NCBI RefSeq assembly: GCF_025137375.1
Contig: NZ_CP073720.1
Location: 7,712,501-7,776,500 of the forward strand
Source: Dactylosporangium fulvum
Lineage (GTDB): Bacteria; Actinomycetota; Actinomycetes; Mycobacteriales; Micromonosporaceae
Direction of reading: 5' to 3'
Length of the DNA stretch: 64,000 bases
The notes under the pieces were generated by a model. It was not told where the DNA came from and did no database searches. It saw nothing but the letters and a program-made list of their open reading frames with translations. The translations under genes were made by a program, and so were the position numbers. Within the stretch, counting starts at the first letter, position 1. Each line of letters begins with the position of its first letter. Below are positions 58,958-64,000 of this stretch, one piece after another.

Positions 58958-61618
58958 ATGAACAAGACAGAGCGCGTAGAGATCCGCGGCCTCGTGGCCG
59001 ACTTCGAGCAGTGGGGTCGACGAGCTGCGGAGGTGCAGGCACGGCGACATGCTGTCCAAGTCGCTGCGAGCAACGGCGAACGAGACCTGCGCGCCCGCAG
59101 CGTCGGGATCAACCGGGCAGGTCAGGTCGCTTGGCGCATCATTCCGCTCCAGTCGAGCGACAAGGGCATCGTCGCACACCTGTGGGAACGTGCGAACCTT
59201 CCTGCGACAAGTGCCAACGACCGCGCCTTGCTGCGGTTGCTCGCCGAGGACGCACCTCGCGCCGTCGCCGAGGTCAGCCCACTGCTCGGCATGCGTCGCT
59301 TCTTCACCGGATCGGCCAAGAAGCAGTCAGCAGAAGCCGCCGCTGAGGCCCTGCGCCGGCACCATTCGGCGGTCACCAAAGCCCGCGGACCACAGCGCCT
59401 GGAGCGACTCGGCTTCCCAACCGCGCCCCGAGGCTCAGGATCACTCGGGCTCCACGCGCTGCTCGATCCGGCTCTTCGCTTCGACCTCCTCTCCGGGCGG
59501 ACCGGCCCGGAGCCGGAGATCCTCGACCGGTCGGTCTTCGGGGATCTGCCCGAAGCACTGGATGCCATCACCAAGGTCGTCGCGAGTGAGGACTCGTACC
59601 GCTCGGCTGCGCGAAATGCGGGCGAGAAGGTCCGGAAGGCAGAGGTCCGGCGCGTCCTGCAGGAGATGCCGCTGGAGGCGTTGAAAGCGGCCACCCGCGA
59701 CCGCCTCCGGCTGGGTCCGCTTGCCGAGGCCGATATCAACACTGTGCAGGAGGTACTGAACCGGGGCAGATCCCTGTCGACGCTCCCGGGCGTCGCGGAG
59801 ACGTCCGCACGGCGCATGCTCGGAGCGGCACAGACCCTCCGGCGGACGACGTACGACGAGATGCCGATACGCATCGACATCGCCAATCGCCGCCCGGAAA
59901 CCACCCACCTGTTGCGCTGCCTCGCCGAGTGGGACTCGTGCCGGGTTACCCGAGGCGCGTCGACCGACCTCGAGCGTGCGGCCGAGCTCGCACCGTTGCG
60001 GACCGCCATTGGAGCCTGGACGAGCCACGTTCTCGTCGTTCCGGCCGGAACAGTCGCCGTCGAGGGACTCCGCGAGAGCATCCAGATCGTCAAACGGCGC
60101 GCCGAGCTGCTCGGCATGTCCTCCGCATCCGGGCCAAGGAGCGTCCACACAGACCCGTGGGACGACTTCCTCGCCCGACCCGCCGATTACTTCGTCATGC
60201 TCTCCGAGCTCGGTTTCCTCACCGAGGACGAGAATGCGGTGCACGGGGATCTCCCGGAGGAGATCATCGAGGCGGTGCGGAACCAGGCACTCAGCGGTGA
60301 GCACCTGACCGCGTCGCTGCGCGGCTATCAAAGCTTCGCGGCCCGCTTCGCTCTCGTACAGCGCAAGGTCATCATCGGGGACGAAATGGGCCTCGGCAAG
60401 ACCGTCGAAGCCATCGCCGTCCTGGCCCACCTGCGCAGCCGGGGCGAGACCCACTTCCTGGTGGTATGCCCAGCCGCAGTCGTGACCAACTGGGTCCGCG
60501 AGGTGACTGGCAAGTCGAAGCTGCGGGCGCACCGAGTCCACGGACCGGAGCGCGACCGCGCGGCCCGGACATGGGTGCGCGATGGCGGCGTCGCCGTCAC
60601 CACGTACGAGACCCTGGCGTGGTGGGAACCAGCACTGACGAAGCTCCGCGAACTGGCGTGCGTCGTGGTCGACGAGGCCCACTACATCAAGAATCCGCAG
60701 GCACAGCGAACGATCAGAACCAAGCACCTCATCACGCGTGCCGACCGCGCTGTCCTCCTCACCGGTACGCCGCTCGAGAACAGGGTCGAGGAGTTCCGCA
60801 ATCTGGCGTCCTACGTGCGGCCCGACCTCACCGTCGATGCCACCGACCTCTCACCACGGACGTTCCGGCGGCAGATCGCGCCAGCGTACCTCCGCCGCAA
60901 CCAGGAGGATGTGCTGACGGAACTCCCGGAGCTCGTCGAGGTGGAGGAATGGCTGCCCATGTCCGGGGCGGACGCTTCCCACTACCGCGCCGCCGTCGAG
61001 CGGGGGAACTTCATGGAGATGCGCCAAGCGGCCATGCTCCAAGGACCCAAGTCCACGAAGATGCAACGGCTGGTCGAGATCGTCCGCGAGGCGGAGGAGA
61101 ACGAGCGTCGGGTCATCGTGTTCTCCCACTTCCGGCAGGTACTGAATCTGGTTGCCCGGTCGCTACCAGGGCCGGTATTCGGGCCGCTGACGGGGTCGGT
61201 GCCGGCGAGCCAACGCCAGCAGATGGTGGACGAGTTCTCCTCCGCCAAGCACGGCGCCGTCCTGGTCGCCCAGATCGTGGCCGGCGGTGTCGGACTCAAC
61301 ATCCAGTCAGCATCCGTCGTCGTCATCTGTGAACCGCAGCTCAAGCCCACCACCGAGGCCCAGGCCATCGCCCGTGCACACCGGATGGGACAGGTGCAGT
61401 CGGTACAGGTCCACCGGCTGCTGTCCGAAGACGGTGTCGATCAACGGATCATCGAGCTGCTGGCCGCCAAGAAGCGGCTGTTCGACGACTTCGCCAGGGT
61501 CAGCGACATGGCCGACTCCGCTCCAGAGGCTGTGGACCTCTCCGAGGCCGAACTCGCCCGAGAGGTCGTTGCCGCTGAGCGACAACGCCTCGCCCGAAGT
61601 GCCGCTGGCGAGGCCTGA
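58958..61618 (+). CDS. SNF2-family helicase with internal helix-hairpin-helix segment
   Basis: 886 residues from ATG 58958 (weak ribosome-binding site). The N-terminal 450 residues are unlike known SNF2 accessory domains but contain a helix-hairpin-helix-like RSLSTLPGVAETSARRML (about 268-285). The helicase core follows: motif I IIGDEMGLGKTVEAIAVLAH (about 470), DEAH in VVVDEAHYIKN (about 570), LLTGTPLENRVEEF, then VIVFSHFRQVLNLV and AIARAHRMGQVQSVQVHRLL. The ordering resembles annealing helicases and Snf2-like remodellers. Divergent with the DrmD-like gene, so likely part of one DNA-handling or defence module. The last 180 bases are overlapped by an antisense frame. Confidence 0.85.
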   Translation: MNKTERVEIRGLVADFEQWGRRAAEVQARRHAVQVAASNGERDLRARSVGINRAGQVAWRIIPLQSSDKGIVAHLWERANLPATSANDRALLRLLAEDAPRAVAEVSPLLGMRRFFTGSAKKQSAEAAAEALRRHHSAVTKARGPQRLERLGFPTAPRGSGSLGLHALLDPALRFDLLSGRTGPEPEILDRSVFGDLPEALDAITKVVASEDSYRSAARNAGEKVRKAEVRRVLQEMPLEALKAATRDRLRLGPLAEADINTVQEVLNRGRSLSTLPGVAETSARRMLGAAQTLRRTTYDEMPIRIDIANRRPETTHLLRCLAEWDSCRVTRGASTDLERAAELAPLRTAIGAWTSHVLVVPAGTVAVEGLRESIQIVKRRAELLGMSSASGPRSVHTDPWDDFLARPADYFVMLSELGFLTEDENAVHGDLPEEIIEAVRNQALSGEHLTASLRGYQSFAARFALVQRKVIIGDEMGLGKTVEAIAVLAHLRSRGETHFLVVCPAAVVTNWVREVTGKSKLRAHRVHGPERDRAARTWVRDGGVAVTTYETLAWWEPALTKLRELACVVVDEAHYIKNPQAQRTIRTKHLITRADRAVLLTGTPLENRVEEFRNLASYVRPDLTVDATDLSPRTFRRQIAPAYLRRNQEDVLTELPELVEVEEWLPMSGADASHYRAAVERGNFMEMRQAAMLQGPKSTKMQRLVEIVREAEENERRVIVFSHFRQVLNLVARSLPGPVFGPLTGSVPASQRQQMVDEFSSAKHGAVLVAQIVAGGVGLNIQSASVVVICEPQLKPTTEAQAIARAHRMGQVQSVQVHRLLSEDGVDQRIIELLAAKKRLFDDFARVSDMADSAPEAVDLSEAELAREVVAAERQRLARSAAGEA

Positions 61619-62475
61619 GCGTGGCCTGCGCTGCGGCGGGCGCGGCTCGGCTCGAGTGACGCCTCAGGGCCGGCACGGCCGTCGGGTCGGTATTGTTCGG
61701 CGGTGACTTCGCTGCCGGCGCTCCGCAGTTCACGCTCCACCGACGCTGACCAACCATCGGTGATGGCATTGACCTGATCGATCACACCGTCACGCCGTGC
61801 CGCGGTCGCCCGCCGCAAGCCGTACGCCTCGAGCCGATCCTTGATCGCAGTCGCCGTCAGCTCGACGCCAAGATTGTTCAGTACGAGGTCACCGAGCCCG
61901 ACGGCGGCTAAAGAGCCAGTACCCCCGTCGAGCAGTAGCCCCGCGAGGGACGCGTTGACTTGGACGACGTCGCGCTCGTCGTGCCACTCAATCCAGGTCC
62001 CTCGCATTACGTGCCACGCCACCTCGGGTGAGCCAAGGACACCTGGTGATGACAGCTCGGTGAAGGCTCCCTGGAGATCCTGGTTCGGCAGCCAGTGGTC
62101 AACGAAGGTCCGCAGGCTGGCCGATCGACGGGCGAAGTCACACAGGTCTTGGAGTACGCGGGACGGCACCGTCGAAACGAAGTGGAACCGCCGCCCGGCC
62201 TCGACGTGTCGGCGCGCGCTGGACCAGATGCCCATGCTGTGCAGAGCCTTCACGGTCCAGCTGTTCGCCGTACCGAATTGCCGCTTCAGTTGGTGCACTT
62301 GGACAACCCCGACCCGGCGGTAGGTGAACTCGACACCCTCCGCCAAGTCGCCGACATCCTCGACGGTAATCGACTCACCGTCGCCGTTGAGGACATAGAG
62401 GAGATGGCGAACCGTCCAGGCACCCTCGTGGCGATTCCCGAACTTGTCCGATTCGCCGCCTGGCCGCGGACTCAT
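61441..62475 (-). pseudogene. Truncated Cap4-like nuclease-domain protein (N-terminal part only)
   Basis: From ATG 62475: SPRPGGESDKFGNRHEGAWT, VRHLLYVLNGDGESITVEDV, GVEFTYRRVGVVQVHQLKRQ, NSWTVKALHSMGIWSSARRH, then HFVSTVPSRVLQDLCDFARR. The 'ESDKFGNRYEG-x-W' start plus VxVHQxKRQ (an acidic-x-Q-x-K nuclease core) is the N-terminal dsDNA-nuclease-like domain found ahead of large STAND/NACHT-type NTPases. Similarity fades near 61690; from about 61620 the frame is only the antisense of the helicase gene. The NTPase and sensor parts are missing, so the gene is truncated, probably by the event that placed the helicase gene beside it. Confidence 0.6.
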
Positions 62476-62766
62476 GTCGCTGACTACGCCCTCTCCTACG
62501 CAGGATGACCTCAGTCTTCGCTGGCGAGTATGCAGAGTTCCCGGCCGTTTCCGCACAGCTCGCCTGTGAGTCGTCGGCAGACGTGATCCACGTCAATAGC
62601 TCTACAGATCGGCGCCGCCGAACTCGCAAGCAAGGAACGCTCCCTCCCGGTCCTGCAAGCCTTATTCGCCGACCTATTCCAGACCTACCAGGTGTGATTT
62701 CGTCCGCGAGAACGGGGCTCTGCCGCGAGCTGCGTGATGGATGCTGGAGGATGAAACGTTGCCCGA
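62476..62766. other. Spacer upstream of the nuclease fragment
   Basis: About 290 bases without a supported gene; several short frames in both directions lack start signals. It probably contains the promoter of the truncated nuclease gene. Confidence 0.35.
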
Positions 62767-62960
62767 GTGCGCGATGCCGTCGGACAGCTACTTCCTCATC
62801 TTGACGGCGTCGAGATCGACGAGCTCGTGGACGCCGACTCCGAGCTGGTCGTTGCAGCCGGGGCCTGCAGCCGTCTGGCCGGTTGTCAGGCAGCGTCCCG
62901 CGGCTCTGGTTCACGCAGCACCAGGAGTCCGTATTGTTTCACACGCGAACCCGTCAGGAT
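62767..62960 (+). pseudogene. N-terminal scrap of an ISL3-family transposase
   Basis: Reads VRDAVGQLLPHLDGVEIDEL, VDADSELVVAAGACSRLAGC, then decays in QAASRGSGSRSTRSP. The L-x-H-L-x-G-V-x-I-D-x-L and the start of the cysteine-rich zinc finger (first Cys retained, later ones lost) fit the first 60 residues of ISL3 transposases. The rest is missing. Distinct from the ISL3 fragment at 11360. Confidence 0.5.
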
Positions 62961-62983
62961 GAACATGCAGAAAGGCCCACGTG

Positions 62984-64000
62984 ATGGCTCCGCAACCGGA
63001 TGGCGACCATGATAGCCATGTCCAGGACACTTCGCAGGGCGGGTCTGCGCCGCTTCGGCCGCGACGTCGGCGCCGCTGGATACGCCGTGCCCTGGCCGGT
63101 ACGGCGGCACTGCTGTTGGTTGCGGTTACAGGCGGTCTCATCTATGTGCGCAGCGCACCGTTCGGCGCTTCGGCGTCCGGCGACCGGCTGGCCAGAATGG
63201 AGCAGTCACCGCAGTGGCACGATGGCGAGTTCAGCAATCCGCAGCCGCCATGGGTCTCCTTGCGGGACGGGGTCACCGGATCCTTCGGCAGCAGCGATAC
63301 CAGCAGCCCCAACCACCCGCTCAAAGTCCCGGCCACTGACACCCGCCTGTTCGACGACCCTCCGGCAACGGGCTTGCGCACAACGTGGTTCGGCCACTCC
63401 TCATTGCTGGTAGAGATCGATGGAACTCGCGTGCTGATCGATCCGTTCTGGGGAAAACAGGCAGGCCCGTCCGGCCTGTTCGGCACGAAGCCCTTCTACC
63501 CGGCGCCAGCCGCGCTGTCCGACATCGGTCCGGTTGACGCAGTACTGATCTCACACGACCATTGGGACCATCTCGACCAACCGACGGTCAGTGCCATGGC
63601 AGGCTGGCCCGACACCACATTCGTGGTTCCGTTGGGCATAGGCGCCCACCTGGAGCGGTGGGGCATCCGCTCGAACCGGATACGGGAACTCGACTGGTGG
63701 CAGAGTGCCACTATCGGCTCGGTAGAACTCACCTCCACACCCACCCGGCACCACTCTGGTCGAGACCCGCTGCGCAGCAACGAAACCCTGTGGTCAGGTT
63801 GGGCACTGCGGGGCCCCCTGCACCGAGTCTGGTACTCCGGCGACACCGGCTACTTTCCTGATCTTGAGCAGATCGGGAAACGCCTCGGTCCGTTCGACGT
63901 GACACTGGTCGAGTCGGGGCAATACGATGCGGCCTGGCCGGACAACCACCTAGGACCGGAGCTCGCCGTGCATGCGAACGCGCTCGTGGGTGGCAGGCTC
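62984..64000 (+). CDS. Metallo-beta-lactamase-fold hydrolase, UlaG/RomA-like, C-terminus beyond the window
   Basis: At least 339 residues, starting at ATG 62984 (or GTG 62981) with AAAGG upstream; open to the window end. A polar, basic N-terminus (RPRRRRRWIRR) is followed by a membrane helix (ALAGTAALLLVAVTGGLIYV). The MBL fold begins near FGHSSLLVEIDGTRVLIDPF, with the metal motif ISHDHWDHLDQP (HxHxDH), then TPTRHHSGR and VWYSGDTGYFPD. The pattern matches membrane-tethered MBL proteins of the UlaG/NAPE-PLD-like group (FGHSS-x-L-x-E and W-YSGDTGY). It may hydrolyse phospholipid or phosphodiester bonds outside the cell; the substrate is not known. Confidence 0.88.
   Translation, partial: MAPQPDGDHDSHVQDTSQGGSAPLRPRRRRRWIRRALAGTAALLLVAVTGGLIYVRSAPFGASASGDRLARMEQSPQWHDGEFSNPQPPWVSLRDGVTGSFGSSDTSSPNHPLKVPATDTRLFDDPPATGLRTTWFGHSSLLVEIDGTRVLIDPFWGKQAGPSGLFGTKPFYPAPAALSDIGPVDAVLISHDHWDHLDQPTVSAMAGWPDTTFVVPLGIGAHLERWGIRSNRIRELDWWQSATIGSVELTSTPTRHHSGRDPLRSNETLWSGWALRGPLHRVWYSGDTGYFPDLEQIGKRLGPFDVTLVESGQYDAAWPDNHLGPELAVHANALVGGRL

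Noticed and set aside
55405..62475. A complete DISARM system
   Set aside because: Only a DrmD-like helicase is recognisable; no DrmA, DrmB, DrmC or methyltransferase is present in the window.

Overview
The window is high-GC DNA with overlapping start and stop codons, GTG starts and SigE-type, Hsp70-like, AfsA-like and mycosin-like genes. All of this points to a filamentous actinomycete, probably Micromonosporaceae or a relative; I infer this from style and family content, not from a marker gene. It is strongly accessory sequence: at least ten transposase or integrase genes or fragments, tRNA-Pro attachment-site repeats and several genes with frameshifts or in-frame stops.

Layout. 0-8.7 kb: a catabolic locus on the minus strand, with a nitrate/sulfonate/taurine-type ABC importer (binding lipoprotein, ATPase, permease), an uncharacterised TIM-barrel-like protein and two amidohydrolases. 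A TGGGAC-N3-GTCCCA palindrome lies upstream of the hydrolase unit and a second lies upstream of the importer unit. 8.7-16.3 kb: a transposon graveyard (IS1380, ISL3, IS630 and IS3 fragments, an AlkA fragment) around a quinone-oxidoreductase-like gene, a SnoaL-like gene and a mercuric-reductase-like flavoprotein. 16.3-18.7 kb: a SipW/TasA-like secretion locus whose signal peptidase is fused to a degenerate histidine-kinase module. 19.2-21.0 kb: a SigE-family sigma factor and its probable membrane regulator. 21.3-28.9 kb: a Tn3 fragment, an SDR, an alpha/beta hydrolase, small membrane proteins, and a toxin-antitoxin pair whose toxin carries an in-frame amber codon. 29-32 kb: a secreted GH95 alpha-L-fucosidase with FN3 and F5/8C domains. 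32.9-37.7 kb: a mycosin-like protease, a membrane-anchored Hsp70-like protein, and a VWA/solute-binding-like protein.

37.9-46.0 kb: a tight eight-gene operon with almost every junction overlapping. It encodes an AfsA-like hotdog protein, an 86-residue unknown, an isoprenylcysteine-methyltransferase-like enzyme, a nitroreductase, a PEP-synthase/rifampicin-phosphotransferase-like enzyme, a P450, a UbiA prenyltransferase and an isoprenyl diphosphate synthase. I read it as a specialised-metabolite (meroterpenoid or hormone-like) cluster of unknown product. 46.2-52.5 kb: an integration hot spot with a broken tyrosine integrase, two imperfect copies of a tRNA-Pro(GGG) 3' end, a DUF3885-like gene, and a complete IS630-type element with perfect 25-bp inverted repeats carrying a NADAR gene as passenger. 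53-54.8 kb: an IS481 transposase with a three-repeat C-terminal extension. 55.4-62.5 kb: two divergent large SNF2/SF2 helicases, one with a C-terminal DUF3883-like nuclease fold and one with a helix-hairpin-helix segment, plus a truncated nuclease-domain gene; this is a plausible defence island. The window ends inside a metallo-beta-lactamase-fold hydrolase.

No rRNA operon, complete tRNA gene or CRISPR array was seen. All function calls are from reading translations; no database search was run.
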